Shown piece by piece: positions 32,015-44,935 of a DNA stretch of 64,000 nucleotides (within the stretch, counting starts at the first letter, position 1; each line of letters opens with the position of its first letter). The notes under the pieces were generated by a model. The model saw only the letters and a program-made list of their open reading frames with translations, was not told the DNA's origin and made no database searches. Position numbers and translations under genes: made by a program. This DNA is from Nematostella vectensis (lineage: Eukaryota; Cnidaria; Anthozoa; Actiniaria; Edwardsiidae). Location of the stretch: positions 8,590,540 to 8,654,539 of the forward strand of contig NC_064042.1 of NCBI RefSeq assembly GCF_932526225.1, given 5' to 3'.

Positions 32015-35000
32015 CACTACTGGGGGAGACCTGTGATTTTCCTGTGAAAAAACTGTGAATGCAACCTATGAAACAACCTTTGGTTTTCACAGGTTTCTCA
32101 GTAAGATCTGATCTCAGCCAAAAACTTGTGAAATTCTAAACCTGTGAAAAGCTACCTTAAATAAAACCTGTGAAATCCTAAACCACTGAAAAAACCTGTG
32201 AACATACCTGTGAAAAATTCTGTGAAAAAAACCTGTGAAGTAATAGGTCGAAAATTCCTGTGAAAACCCCGTGAAATTGTTGTGTATATTCCTGTGAATA
32301 AACCTGTGAAATTGTAGAGGGAAATTCCTGTGAAAAAACCTATGATTTAAAACCATTGAAAAAATAGGTTGACATTTCCTGTGAAATGAAATAGGAAAAT
32401 TCTAAAGAAAAACCTTTGAAATTATATAGCAAGAAACTCGTAAAAAAACCTGTGACAACGACATTATAGTTGGAAAATTCATGTGAATATTTGTGTGAAA
32501 TTTTAGTGGTAGATCCCCCATTTTTAAGTCAATCAAGTAGTATTCAGCCAATAAAATGGAAGGATAGATGGCCTGATCATGCTCAGCCAACCAGAAGCGA
32601 GGAAAGTCACATGGTACGTTTATGCGGGAATTTGATGTGGACGCTTCACAGCTCAGAATAGTTCATTTTCTGGAAACACAAATATGGCGGCCTAAATGGA
32701 TTATGACGTCATCATTCAAGCCCCTCGCCTTTTACCACTGGGAAGATATATTTTTCGCTTTAAAAGCTTTTTCCCGTTGATTTTTGCAATTTTATAGCAG
32801 ACAGTATGTTAGGTCATCTTTCCAAGATATCTCGTGCAAGGCTTCGAAGCGATGGAGTAAAAATATGGAAGATGGTGAGTATTTATTCGAAGGGAATTGG
32901 AGCTCTGCAGCGACTTGTTTGACCGATTTCGAATCCAAAAACATGTAGTAATTTGCCAAGATCTCTCTACAATAATTTTTCTGGGCTTAGAAAAAAATAT
33001 TCTGAGAATAAGGGGTTATGTAGCTTTCTAAATCAGTATGTCTCTATATGGGACGCGACCCCAGTTGCTGGGACGTTTGGTTTCTTTAAACGATATCGTG
33101 TTGAGCTCTGCACATCAAGGAAATAAGTATAGGAAACAAGGGCCCTCCCTACACTGTCAAGTGCACTGTCAAACTGCTTCGTTTGATAGCTAGCCTAGCC
33201 GTAATTATTGCTATCTTTTTTTTTCCTTTTTTGGCTGATTTCAAAACCAGAAATCTTATACAGCGCTGCCAAAGTTTATTATTAAATAGCTAAATTGAGT
33301 AAAAATAAAATAAAATTAGTGTGTGAGGCTGTAGTTTCAGTTGGCTCCTCTGCAATAAGTCCATCATAAATAATAAGCTACTGTACTCTAAACATCAGAT
33401 TGAAAAGAAACCCCTTCCTCTTTTCTAAATATAGTTGTTACAATTTATTTCAGATATTGACCATGGAAAAGAAGATGAAGATAAGTAAATATATAAGGTG
33501 GACAGAGAGATCATTCAATTTTTTCCTTTGTATTCCACTCTTAGTGATAAAAAAATTATACTATTCTTTTTTTGAATATTTGTTTTATTTGTTCAAGCTA
33601 TGTGTTATTGACTATTGCACTTTTTGAAAGTATGGTTACAAACTGTCCCCCAGTTTTGTAGCACTGTCAAGAAAATAGGGAGGAACCCCTTCGTATTTAC
33701 AAAGACAATGATTAAAGAACGCTGCTTGGTGGAAAAATGGTATGAGATTATATGACTTTCAGCGTTAATGGAGATTTGCACCCCAGCCTCTGCTATGGCC
33801 CTGCCCCTGGACCCCTTGTTGAAAATAGGTTTTCTAGTAATAACATGTTTTCTAGCGAGGGAAGGTTTTTTCTACCTTTAGTATGATCCGAGTATAAACC
33901 AAGAGCATGGATGAAGGTTGGTTAAAAAGTTTCTGTGTATTAAATCCCCAGAGCTAACACAGTATTATACTTCTGGGTTTTTTAATTCGCACTACAACAT
34001 AATATAAGACACAACATATTGTGCATTCAAAAGGTGCAGTGGGCTTTTGAAATGAGAGGGGATCATGATTATTTCACATCACTTTATGTATGGTGCTTGA
34101 TTGTAAAAATTGTATGATTGGACAAATTGTTTCCACTTTTCTCCCATTTACTCTGACTGAAAATTTTCTACCAGAAAGAATTCAAATCATTAGAATTCTG
34201 CTGGAGTAAAATTGTTTAGGAGAAGAATGATAAGCTCATGAAAATGATTTGTTTTCTAGACATATTGCATAATACATATTCTGTAAAAACATTTACAACA
34301 TAACATGTGTCCACTGCATTTCTTTGGGATTGAACATTTTACCAACACGCTTGTATATTTTGGTGGTGGCAAGTTTCCATCCTTTTTGGGTGTATGACAT
34401 TTTGAGCTCTGTTGGACCATTCCATAATGTTTATAACTGAATACTGCTTCCCTTCCAACCCCCTCCTGGGAAATTAAGCCTTTCGGCTATCAAGTCATAG
34501 CCCATTCATGCTCTAGGGACATTGTCAAATATTTTAATTTAAGAGTTATACAAAAGACGGGCTGGTTGGTACAAGCCAAGCAAAAAAAACTGTGTCTTCT
34601 ATTTGTTTTATTTGATATTCTGTGTACCACATGCTTTTTGTGTGTAGCAGATGAGATGATTTAAGCGTATACCACTATTAAGTCATTAAAACAAATATGA
34701 AATACTGTATGCGTCAAGTAATTTTCTGCAGTGGCTGATCCAGGTGTGGTTCTGTGGTCCAATGGTCCAATCCTTTTTAAGCACATAGCTATTGTAATAG
34801 TTTTCATAAATTGAACCACCTTTGAAAAATTCTAGACCCCATTGAGCTTTTAACAGCGCCTGCACAAGGCAATTTGAATACTGAATGTTCATGATCGACC
34901 GACAAACTCGGACGGACTGCACTTATAACTTATTGAAACTAAACACAACACACCGTAAGGCATGTACTTATGCATGCATTATGAGCTTCGGAGGACGCAA

Positions 35001-36092
35001 CGAATACCATTTGCAGTACTGAGTAGTCAACTCCAGGGTCAAGAATCCCTGCCTGCTTGTCCACCGTTAAGTGTGCCTTCAAATTCCAGTATAATTACGC
35101 TTCCAAGCTGTAATTCAATCCTGATGACCATCATCCTCGCCGTCATCTATTGACTATACCGAATCGGACTTTCCCACCGAACATAGCCATTCGAAATATA
35201 AATGTTTACCACATCTTTACGCCCAAAGGCTTTTCTACAAGTCTTTCAAGTTTTGATACGTCTAAAACCCTACCAAAAAGCAGAAAGATATTTTTTTATG
35301 CTCTTATTCTCGCCTCTCTATGGCCGCCATGTTTTCTTTACTAGGTCTCGCTAGTGTTATGACGTCATCTTACAATTTGATCTGTTATTGGTTGTTTCAA
35401 TGTTTTGATGCCTCGAATGTCAAAACAAAAAAAGTGTTTCCAGAAAAGGAAATATTCTGAGCTGCTTCACTCAACGGCCATTCAGCAAGACTAGTGAGAC
35501 TATCTTAGGATTTACTCAAGAAATAATGCTAAATTACACCTGTTTTCCCTACATTTTCACGCATTGATTATCTTATTTCAAAGTAGCGCGCGCTGAATCC
35601 GAATTTATAAAATACTATTTCAGTTTTGATCATGATATGACGGATATCGTTCCTTAGAAGTGTAAATGCAACGAAACACTATTGGAATTTGTTTTTAAAC
35701 TTCATTTCAATCTCATTATCAGATCATCTGAGATATCAGCGTGTTTGAGCAGCCCGTCTGTGCACGCGCGGGCTTTGAAAACGACCGTCTTCACAAGTTT
35801 TGAAATTGTAAAAACCTGTGATTTTTTGCAGCTGCTTTTCTAAACTTTCACAGGTTTTATCACAGGATTTTTTTCACAGTTTTTTTTCACAGGTTTTTTA
35901 AATGCTGAAACCTGTGATTTTACCTGTGATTTTCACCTGGGAATTTCTAATGCTTTTCGTAGGATTTTTTACAGGTATTTTCATTGATATTTTCACAGTC
36001 ATTTTCACAAGCTCTAAACCTGTGAAAACGACCATCTCAAATTAATAAAAACCTGTGGTATTCCTGTGAAAATCACAGGTCTCTCTCCAGTG
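32015..36092. mobile_element. 4.1 kb element with CACT...AGTG ends and CCTGTGAAA arms
   Basis: The left end CACTACTGGGGGAGACCTGTG and the right end (complement CACTGGAGAGAGACCTGTG) are inverted. About 450 bp at the left (32040-32480) and 300 bp at the right (35800-36090) consist of imperfect CCTGTGAAA units in opposite orientation. Further inward, ATGGCGGCC, ATGACGTCAT and GGAAACAC boxes are also inverted (about 32660-32715 and 35330-35450). No transposase is seen in the 2.5 kb core. The ends resemble EnSpm/CACTA-type termini, but no 3-bp target duplication is evident, so classification is tentative. Confidence 0.7.
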
Positions 36093-36826
36093 CGTCTGCG
36101 AGTGCTTTCTCTTGCTAAGAAAAATTGTTTAATTGCAGCTTCTCTTTGCCTGATCATTTGAAAGAGGAAACCATTCCCGGTACCCCCTTTTAGGGATTGT
36201 CATTCGTGTGGATCTTGAGTTTTCTAGTTCCTCCTTTTCTCCATAAAAGATGCCACACACTTTTTCCTTAGTGTATTAGATGTATTATGTTAACAACTGG
36301 ACATGAATGTAGTTGAAAAAAGAAGTGCTCGATGGTGGCGTCTTAGGACCGTTATTCAGGAAAACTGAAAACGTGTTTCTATTGCTTAGTGTCCGATATG
36401 TCTGAGCGGGTAAAATAGAACGCAAGTGAAAAATGTGTAGATAGCACTCGGATTAATTTGTTTGCAAGCAAGAAATCTGATTCATTGTAACTAAAATAAT
36501 AAACGCATGTTATTTTGTTTTTGTGCTGCTTGGCTGTGTCGGCTGTAAGCTGGTCCTAGCACACCTTCCTTGTTTCTTGCTTTCTCTTCCGTGTTTAACT
36601 GTGTTGTCATCCGTTGCATCTGAACTATATATTGGAGCTATTTTCAATCATAAACCGTAAGTATTTAACCTAGAACCCAACTGCACTCTCAAACAGATCA
36701 GTCACCCAATTACCATGTTTTATTATCTGAAGAGGTATTTCTAGCGTCTGAAATAGTATTTCTAGCTATTTTTCGAACGTTAAAATACTGTACGTTTAAG
36801 GCTCGCAAAAAAAAAAAACATGTTGG
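36093..36826. other. Intergenic, no gene seen
   Basis: AT-rich with no recognisable frame, repeat or RNA gene. Confidence 0.45.
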
Positions 36827-37065
36827 ATAACTTAAAGAATGTCGATCACCTACTCCTTTGTTATTGTTTATCATTGAAAAATACAGCGGTTTATTCGCAA
36901 GAAAACTTCAAAAAAATCTACGAATGAAGTCTGATTATTATTGACGATAATTGGTGAAAATAACTTATTTACTTGCTTAAATTAGCCGATGGAAATGAAT
37001 GCTTTGTGTGAGACTCGCCATTGATGAGCGGGAGTATAAAATGGCGGCGTAATAGGCCTTCTTTA
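36827..37065 (-). mobile_element. Dispersed short repeat (GAAGGCCAAT family), copy 3
   Basis: Reverse complement of 5384-5611: AAGAATGTCGATCACCTACTCC, TTATTGTTTATCATTG, GCCGATGGAAATGAATGCTTT, TAAAATGGCGGCG, GGCCTTCTTT. The most complete partner of copy 1. Confidence 0.75.
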
Positions 37066-37379
37066 AGCTTATTAGTTGTTGTCCGATTTTACGAAATCCA
37101 TTGCTTACCAAAATAATTTATGTCAAATTAATAATGGGATCCTCCTAGAGCTTATTAGAAAATATTTAAAAATTTTCCAAGTTTCTCTTTTTGTAAAGTG
37201 TATTTTTATGCACTTTTCGCTTGACGGCATCAGAACATGTTCAAACGACGAAATATGCCATTTTAACGTGTTTCGGGAAGGGAGCTCGTTGTTTGGCGAT
37301 GTCCAGTCGTAGTTTATACATATAGTGCAAGAAAATGGTGCATAAAAAGTGGCGGATCGCTCAAACTTATGGAACATTT

Positions 37380-38020
37380 ATGAAATTTGGCACGATGATA
37401 GAGAAACTCACACTGAGCAATTCTGGATATGGACCCACCCCCAAAAATGTATACTTACAGTTTTATAGAGATGGAATTAATTTCCCTTAAAACCAATACT
37501 TTTCATGTTACGGTCACAAAACTTAACCCAGTGATGGGTATTAACATAAACTACAGTTTAACGAAAAAAATAAACCACGCCCCCTTGATACTTACAGTTT
37601 TCAGGGATGGAATAAATTATTTCCTTTAATCAGCATTAAACCCAATACCATTTATTGTACAACTTTCAAACTTCACATAATTGTTATACTCTTTACAAAA
37701 CTTCATTCGAGATATGGACCCACGCCCAGATGTGAGTACTTACAGTTATACTAGAGATGAGAGGCAAATTGCTTATATAGAGATCCTTTTCAATACCAAC
37801 TGAGAGCTAAGATTACATATACTAACTCATAATGGTATATTGCAAGATATTCCCAACTGTATAGCCACGCCCCTATTGTACTTACAGTTGTACTAGAGAT
37901 TGCACGAAGGAGGTATATCGCTTATATAAAGTGCCTTTCAATACGAACTTACAATTATACTAGAGGCAGCATAAGCGTAATATATACCATACATATAGCA
38001 CGCTAATAATGATAAATGTG
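37380..38020 (+). repeat. About 135-bp degenerate tandem repeats (left arm)
   Basis: TACTTACAGTTATACTAGAGATG-like boxes recur near 37450, 37588, 37738, 37873 and 37950. They alternate with CACGCCC, GGAATTAATTTCC and GCTTATATAGAG boxes. The same family occurs inverted at 39355-39652 and 43773-43905, so the whole forms a large foldback later split by the minus-strand non-LTR element. Confidence 0.75.
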
Positions 38021-38491
38021 CTATCGACAATGAGATAATTGTTATCACTGGCTGTTAATTGGACTTCTCCGGGTACAAGTGTGGTGAATATTTGCGACGT
38101 TGAAGAAATGGCAAGGAAGGTGTTGATAGAGTAATCGGAGCACTGCATATTCAAAATGGAGCACTATCAACCTGCCAGTCATAACGGTAGGAAGAGCCAC
38201 TCCCAGTACAAATCAAATGCAGGAAAAAGGCATAACTTCATTGTAAAAAGTTGGAATACCAAGCATGCATGCTGTATGTGCTAGTTGTAAAAAGACACAG
38301 ACCTTTTTCGAATACAAAAACGTCTTTTTCTTCGTACGTAGGACGTATTTGTTTCAAGACTATTGAGTAGGAACGTGCATCATCGATTATTTTTTTTATT
38401 TTACTTGTTTCATGAACAATTAATTCAGAACTGCATTTGATAATGTCTTCACTCAAACTTTTATTCATGTGACCAGACCTCGTTCTTTTGT

Positions 38492-39013
38492 GGAAAAGGT
38501 AAAACGAGAGCGTGGAATGTCCGGGAGGCGTTTCCAGAGGTCTCATCGGCTTTGACTGCCTTATCGGACCTTCCGAACAAGGAAACAGTTCTGGCAAGCA
38601 TCGGCACCCTTGAACGCTTTGTTGTCCTCCTCTACTCCAAGATGAGCCAGATCTCCTCAGTGAACGATGTCCGGATGGAAATGATTGCGAGGAAATCCCG
38701 CCTATCCCGCGGTTGGAAATCCCGCCTACATTCGCCGCCCTTCTACAGCACTGAAAGAGAGCGGCATACCAGGCTGGCTATTGCCGGGCGCAGTCTCTCG
38801 TGGTGCAGCCTGTTATGCCCTATCCATCCTCCGACAATGGCACCTGGCGTCCTCTTTGGAGCCTGCTCCCTCCAAATTCAAACTGTATAAAGCTGGTAAA
38901 GTGAGGCTGCCAGCCCGATAAAGGCTGCAAAAGGAGATGCAGGTGCATCAAGACGGGGCTTAAATGCACTGCTCTGTGCGGTGGGGACTGTGAGTGGCAA
39001 TGCAACAGAGACA
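38492..39013 (+). pseudogene. Transposon-type protein relic with Cys-rich (CXC-like) end
   Basis: Pieced together from three frames. GKGKTRAWNVREAFPEVSSA and LSDLP, then TLERFVVLLYSKMSQISSVNDVRMEM in one frame. Then AAYQAG/WHLASSLEPAPSKFKLYKAG in another. Last, GCQPDKGCKRRCRCIKTGLK and CTALCGGDCEWQC in a third (38905-39010). A long protein of this layout, ending in a tesmin/TSO1-like cysteine cluster, recurs in invertebrate genomes in a transposon-like manner (from memory). At least two frameshifts make it inactive. It lies in the core of the tandem-repeat foldback and may once have been its own gene. Confidence 0.55.
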
Positions 39014-39354
39014 GGTAAGAATTGGGTTTTTGAAACTAAAAAACTAAATGGCTTACTGAAACCTTTTTTTTATCAACAGTGCTTCTCCGGTGGACACGGG
39101 AACAGATGTTGAGCATGTGGGTTGAACAACCAGCATATTGTCTATTCTTCGTTTATTATTGGTGTCGCGGCGTTCTTAATGATTATCTTAAATGCAACAG
39201 TCTCTATTAATTTCAGCTTCCCAGCTTTTTTTAAAAAAAGGTTCAATTTGTTTCATCTCATCTAGAACTGTTAATGACATATGGGCAATGCCCTGCACGT
39301 TTTTTGTATTTTGGTGGACCAAACATTTGTGAAACTGTGTTAGTATGTATTTAA

Positions 39355-39652
39355 ACTCCATCTGTACCATCTCTAGAAGGGCTCTAAGTACTATAAGGGC
39401 ATGGTTATACATTTAACTATATCCTGCAATATACAAATATCGGCGAGTATATTGATTTTTAGCTTGAAATGCGTATTGGAAGGAACTTTGTAAAAGCGAC
39501 AATATTACTTCATTCCCGTCATCTCTAGTATAACTGTAAATACTATAGGGGCGTGGTAATGCAATTGATTATATCCGGTAATATACCGATATAAGTAAGC
39601 ATGTGGATTTGTAGCTCATAGCTCGTATTGAAAGGCAAACTATATATGCGAG
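39355..39652 (-). repeat. About 135-bp tandem repeats (right arm, part 1)
   Basis: Inverted copies of the 37.4-38.0 kb units: AGTATAACTGTAAATACTATAGGGGCG near 39530, ATATACCGATATAAGTAAGC near 39580. Interrupted at 39652 by the non-LTR element. Confidence 0.75.
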
Positions 39653-39653
39653 T

Positions 39654-42600
39654 GTTTTGTTGTTTGTCCGTCGCTACGACGAGGACCATCGTGTTCAATT
39701 TTTTCATTTTCACCGTCATCCTGAGCGGGACTAAGGACGCTTGTGGGTGCGCAGATGGCTAATAAGGCCAATCTGTGCACGGAAAAGCCTGGGGCACTGA
39801 GGGCATGGTATTGTTGCAGCTTTGGGATCTTGAGACTTTCTGGCGGCTCTACGCTCCTCTGCGGCAGCTGTCCAATTTGCCTCGCATGCCGCAGCACCGT
39901 TGCGAATGACACGGCGCCAACCTTGACGGTTTTGTGCCAGAAGCTCCCACGAGGTGTGATCGATGTTGAATGCTTTCAGCGAGAGTTTTAGGGTGTCTTT
40001 AAATCTCTTCTTCTGGCCACCTTTGCAGCGTTTTCCGTGCTGAAGCTCACCAAACAGAAGTTTCTTAGGAAGCCGTTCATCAGGCATACGAGCTACGTGC
40101 CCCGCCCAGCGAAGCTGAGACTGTTTCAGGATGGTGTGAATGCTGGGTAGACCTGCACGTGCAAGGACCTCAGTATCCGGGATCTTTTCTTGCCAGCGAA
40201 CATTGAGAATTTTCCTCAGACAGGTAGTGTGGAAATGGTTAAGCTTCATCGCATGGCGCTTGTAGATAGTCCAGGTTTCAGACCCGTAAAGTAGCGTAGG
40301 CAGCACAACGGCACGATACACTTTGATCTTTGTATCTGTTCTTATCCCTCTCCTTTTCCAAACGTTCTTACGAAGCCTTCCAAATGCGGCGCTTGCTATG
40401 GCGAGTCTGTTGGTAACTTCGTCATCGAGGACAACGTTTCTGGAGAGAGTACTGCCAAGGTAGGTAAATTTGTCAACAGCATTGAGTTTTTGACCATTGA
40501 TGATGATGTTAGGTTCAGTGTAGGGCTTTCCAGGCGCTGGCTGATGCATAGCCTCCGTCTTTTTGGTGTTTATTTTGAGGCCGAAGTTATTACAGGCACT
40601 AGAAAACAGATCTACGCTGTGTTGCAGGTCTGCTTGAGAGGTAGCATTGAGGGCACAATCGTCAGCGAATAAGAGGTCGTTTACAGTATCAGCCGAGATC
40701 TTGGATTTCGCCTGAAGCCTCCTGAGATTGAACACAGAGCCATCGAAACGATACTTGATGCCGATGCCTACCTCATCATCTTTAAAAGCGTCAGTCAGCA
40801 TGGCTGAGAACATCAGACTGAATAGAGTAGGGGCAAGGACGCATCCTTGCTTAACTCCGTTTGAGACAGGGAAAGAATGAGAGGTTTCTCCGTTGTCCTG
40901 GACGCTCGCAAGCATGCCGTCATGTAATTGGCGTACGATGTTTATGAATTTGCTGGGACAGCCAAACTTCGCCATTATTTTCCAGAGGCCCTCTCTACTG
41001 ACAGTATCAAACGCTTTTGTCAGGTCGACGTAGGTGGAATACAGGTCGACATTTTGTTCTTGACACTTCTCCTGAAGTTGCCTTGCAGCAAATATCATGT
41101 CAGTTGTCCCGCGCTCCTTCCGGAAACCACATTGACTTTCAGGTAGGAGGCCTTGCTCAAGATGTACAATGAGACGATTGAGTAAGACTCTGGCCAGAAT
41201 TTTGCCAGCGATGGACAGCAGGGAGATTCCTCGATGATTATCGCAGATACGGCGGTTTCCTTTGCGTTTGTAGAGATGTATAATGGAGGCATCCTTAAAG
41301 TCCTGAGGCACTGCCTCGTGATTCCAGATGAGCTGAAAAAGCTGGTAAAGTTTCTCCGTCAGAGCCGCACCTCCCTCTTTGTAGACTTCCGCTGGTATGG
41401 AGTCTGACCCTGGGGCTTTGCCACTGGATAGAAGGTTGACTGCTTTCTGAATTTCCACGAATGTTGGTACAACGTCCATGGTTTCGTCGACAGGAACTTG
41501 AGGTAGTCTGTTAATGGCTTCGTCATTTATTGCCGAGGGTCTATTCAGGACACTCTCAAAGTGTTCTGCCCACCTCGCCAGGACTTTATCTTTATCGGAG
41601 ATCAGTGTTTCCCCATCAGCACTGAGAAGTGGAGACAATGAGCCTGAGGTAGTAGGACCATAGATTTCATTTAAGCTGTTGTAGAAATTTTTCATGTCGT
41701 TTCTGTCAGCATAGTCCTGGATCTCATCAGCTTTCCTACTGAGCCAGGTATCTTGCATCTGACGCAGCTTTGCTTGGACGGTGCTTCGTACTTTTCTTAG
41801 TGTATCAAGTTTTGAAATTGACGATGGGTCAACGAGATGAGCTTTGTACGCACGACGCTTTTCCTCTAGCAGTTGTTCAATCTCCGTGCTGTTATCATCA
41901 AACCAGTCTTTGTGCTTTCTGATTTTTTGCCCGAGGCACTCTAAAGCCGTGTTGTAAACCAATTCACGGAGTCCTGCCCATGCAGTCTCAACGTCCTGGC
42001 CATTTAGCAGAGTGGAATCCAAGCGTTGTTTCAGAGTATCAGAAAAGGTGTTTTTAGTCTCACTGACTTTCAGCTTGCTGGTATTCAGACGTTTAGTCTT
42101 CTTTACACCCTGAGGCCTTCTCTTTGGTTGGACACGAATATTAAGTTTGGAAACAACAAGACGGTGGTCTGTCCAACAATCAGCGCCACACATGGTCTTT
42201 GTGACCCGAACATCCTGTCTGTCTCTTTTACGCACGATGGAATAGTCTATCAGATGCCAGTGCTTTGAGCGGGGGTGCATCCAAGATGTTCTGTTACGGG
42301 TGGGAAGTTTGAAGATGGTGTTTGTGATTAGAAGCTCGTGCTCTGCACATGTTTAGAGAAGGAGAAGACCATTGCTGTTGCAATTGCCGACTCCATGATT
42401 TCCAATCACTCCTTCCCATATGGAACTGTCGCACCCAACTCTTGCGTTGAAGTCGCCTAGAATAATGAGCTTGTCTGCTTGAGGAACAGTGTTGATGACA
42501 TTGTTTAGATCTTCGTAAAACTTGTCCTTTATCTCATCCGGGTTGGTCATTGTAGGTGCATAGGCACTAATGATAGTGGCGAACCTTTTATCATTGGAAA

Positions 42601-43772
42601 GGGGCAGCCTCAATGTCATAAGACGGTCACTTATACCCTTAGGTGGATCAGGTAGCTTGCAAGCAATGGACGACTTAACAGCAAACCCCACTCCTGCTTC
42701 TCTTCTCTCTACCGGGCTGCGTCCACTCCAGAAGAAAGTATAGTCTGTACCTCTCTCGCATAACATGCCCTCTCCCGCTAGTCTGGTTTCACTAAGAGCA
42801 GCGATGTCAATGTTGTATCTACCAAGTTCGCTTGCGACAAGTGCTGTGCGTCTCTCGGGTCTTTCGGAGCCACCTCTGTCAAGGAGTGTGCGAACGTTCC
42901 AGGCTGCAGCGGTTAGTGGTGTGAATCTTGCTTTTAGTTTACTTCCTTTGTTTCGACCGCATAAATAGGGCCCCCTCCAGTCGCGGTAAACTGGATAGGG
43001 TAAGGTGGAGCAGGCAATGTTTGGGACACCTTTTCTAGTCCTCTCCTCTTGCCATGGAGGTGAGCAGTGCGTTCCTAAATAGGGCTGCTCAGTCACTCAG
43101 ACTGCTGCCGAGATCCACTGCTGCTCCAGTCAGTGAATAGCGACCCTATGGCCTGAGCCGCCTATGTGCAGGTTTGCATCTACGACTTCCAGTGTACCCA
43201 CACCTGTCGCTTCGTTGCGTGCCTGTCGCCACAGGACTTTGGATTAGGGTGATGAAGTGAAAAAAATGATAGATGACTTGCGCTATAAATTTTGATTTAA
43301 GTGAAGAAGAGTTGCGCATCGTCGACCTCACTCTCTCGTCTGGAGCCATCATGGACCAGTGGCAGGACAATGTCTAGACGACTGGAAGACAGAACCAGAT
43401 GCAGTGGATGGCCAAGATAAACCATGGATGACTTCACTTGCCCTTAACACTCCACGGGTGCTTTGTTGCAGCCGCCGTCTTCCCCATAGAACAAGTAGTA
43501 TCTATCGGGGGGTTTGCCGGTGTCCAGACTTTTTGAGAGCCTTTCCCATGACAGGGTATGGCCGCAAGGCAGCGGAGGTTTGAAATCAGGGTTTTCCTTC
43601 CCCTAGGTGGACTGCCGACCAAGGCTGAAGAGCTCCACCTACCCGAGAGGGAATATACCGTCCCTCGCTCGGTCCCTAGGATAACATTTTGTCTAAGACA
43701 GGTGCACCACGTGAAGGTAGTTACCCAGGAATTAGGTGACCAGAGCCGTGAGGAATAGTCACCCTATGCACC
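39654..43772 (-). mobile_element. Near full-length non-LTR retrotransposon (minus strand)
   Basis: A 4.1 kb insertion flanked by an 11-bp target duplication TATATGCGAGT (39643-39653 and 43773-43783), which splits a tandem-repeat arm. The 3' end on the minus strand is an A/C-rich tail (CAAACAACAAAACA). Order: about 680 bp of 5' UTR, then endonuclease, reverse transcriptase and a C-terminal zinc finger in one frame. The clade (RTE-, CR1- or I-like) was not determined. Confidence 0.9.
39731..43096 (-). pseudogene. Non-LTR ORF: AP endonuclease, RT, C2H2 finger; one nonsense codon
   Basis: Reads as one frame from 43096 to 39731 with a single TAA at 42353-42355 between the two halves of the endonuclease. 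Endonuclease signs: [21 protein letters not shown] (catalytic Glu), [11 protein letters not shown], and after the stop TDHRLVVSK (Asp-His). Reverse transcriptase signs: FKDASIIHLYKRKG, LPESQCGFRKERGTTDM, DLTKAFDTVSREGLW, NGVKQGCVLAPTLFSLMFSA, and LLFADDCALN with the catalytic Asp pair at 40658-40669. The C-terminus carries PCPQCPRLFRAQIGLISHLR, a C2H2 finger common at the end of such ORFs. The reading frame is otherwise intact over about 1,120 codons, so the copy is young. With the stop it is probably not autonomous. Confidence 0.88.
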
Positions 43773-43783
43773 TATATGCGAGT

Positions 43784-43905
43784 ACCTCTTGCGTGCCATC
43801 TATAGTATAATTGTAAGTACAATAGGGGCGTGGCTATACGTTTCGAAATATCTTGCAATATACCATTATAAGTTAGTATATGGATTCTTAGCTCTCAGTG
43901 TGAAC
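43784..43905 (-). repeat. About 135-bp tandem repeats (right arm, part 2)
   Basis: Continues the interrupted arm: TATAATTGTAAGTACAATAGGGGCG and ATATACCATTATAAGTTAGTATATGG, the complement of units at 37820-37890. Confidence 0.75.
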
Positions 43906-44064
43906 TCATAATAGCCACGAGGGTCCAGCGCGCTCTCTAACGTAAAGAAAAATTCAGTAGGGGCCTTTTGTTTGCTATTCGTAATTTTAATTTCAGGAAC
44001 AGCGGGTAAATTTTGCTCTTCTAAAATCGTTGCAGAATGCCACTTAAAATACATTCAAGGCTCA

Positions 44065-44093
44065 CCCCCCCCCAAAAAAAAAAAAAAAAAAAC

Positions 44094-44120
<27 letters not shown>
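44065..44120 (+). repeat. A-rich low-complexity tract
   Basis: C9 followed by about 50 bases of A runs broken by single C. It is followed at 44119-44175 by a stretch resembling 37072-37135 (GTCCGATTTT..AAATCCATT..AATTTATGTC) in the same orientation. Confidence 0.8.
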
Positions 44121-44124
<4 letters not shown>

Positions 44125-44935
44125 TGAATAGTTGTCGTCCGATTTTTCAAAATCCATTTACACATAATTTATGTCCGGGACTTTCTCAATCATCTTTATT
44201 TATGCTGTCGAGCCGCACCTAACTCATATTTAATTAATTCACACCACTAGGCTTTTTCATCCAATAAGATTGCTCCTAGTTTCAATAGAGTGCAACCGGG
44301 CATTTGATCGGAGTTCGCATCTTCCTGCTACAATCGGAGCTTTTATCTTTCTAAATCTTTTAGTTACTTCAGCCGGTAAGTTTTATTAATACCTTACACT
44401 TCCCTGTTAATACAGTACCAATAATTAATAGTTAAGGTATCCATTCTTTCATAGACGATTGTTATAAAGCCCGGCGCACACGGTAAGCAAAACTTCATTC
44501 GTGCAATTTGCTCACTGCATCGCGAGGCCAAAAACCGTGTGCGGACGTCGATCGAACGAAATCACGTCTCACGAGCAACTAAGGCAAGATTATCACCTGC
44601 TTGAACTGTGAGTTTTTTGAAATTATTTCTTTGCTTTGAATCCTACAGATGATAAGGTATATTCACTAAAATACTTCTCTTGATTGTGGATACATTATGA
44701 AGGCTTAAACTTTACGTTTTCCTTCGTATAGAGTGAGGATGTGCTTCATTTGTTTTTAAAATTTATTTTGGTGGGAAATTGTCAAAACACAGGGAGTTTG
44801 AAGCCGTTTATCTTTAAGGTACAATAAATCTAAATCAAGCTTAGCAAAAATGCCGTTTTAATGTGAAGCTCGATAATTTCACATGCTAAAAGCAAGTTTT
44901 TTTTATGGTAATTTCACAAATCGACTCATTATTCA

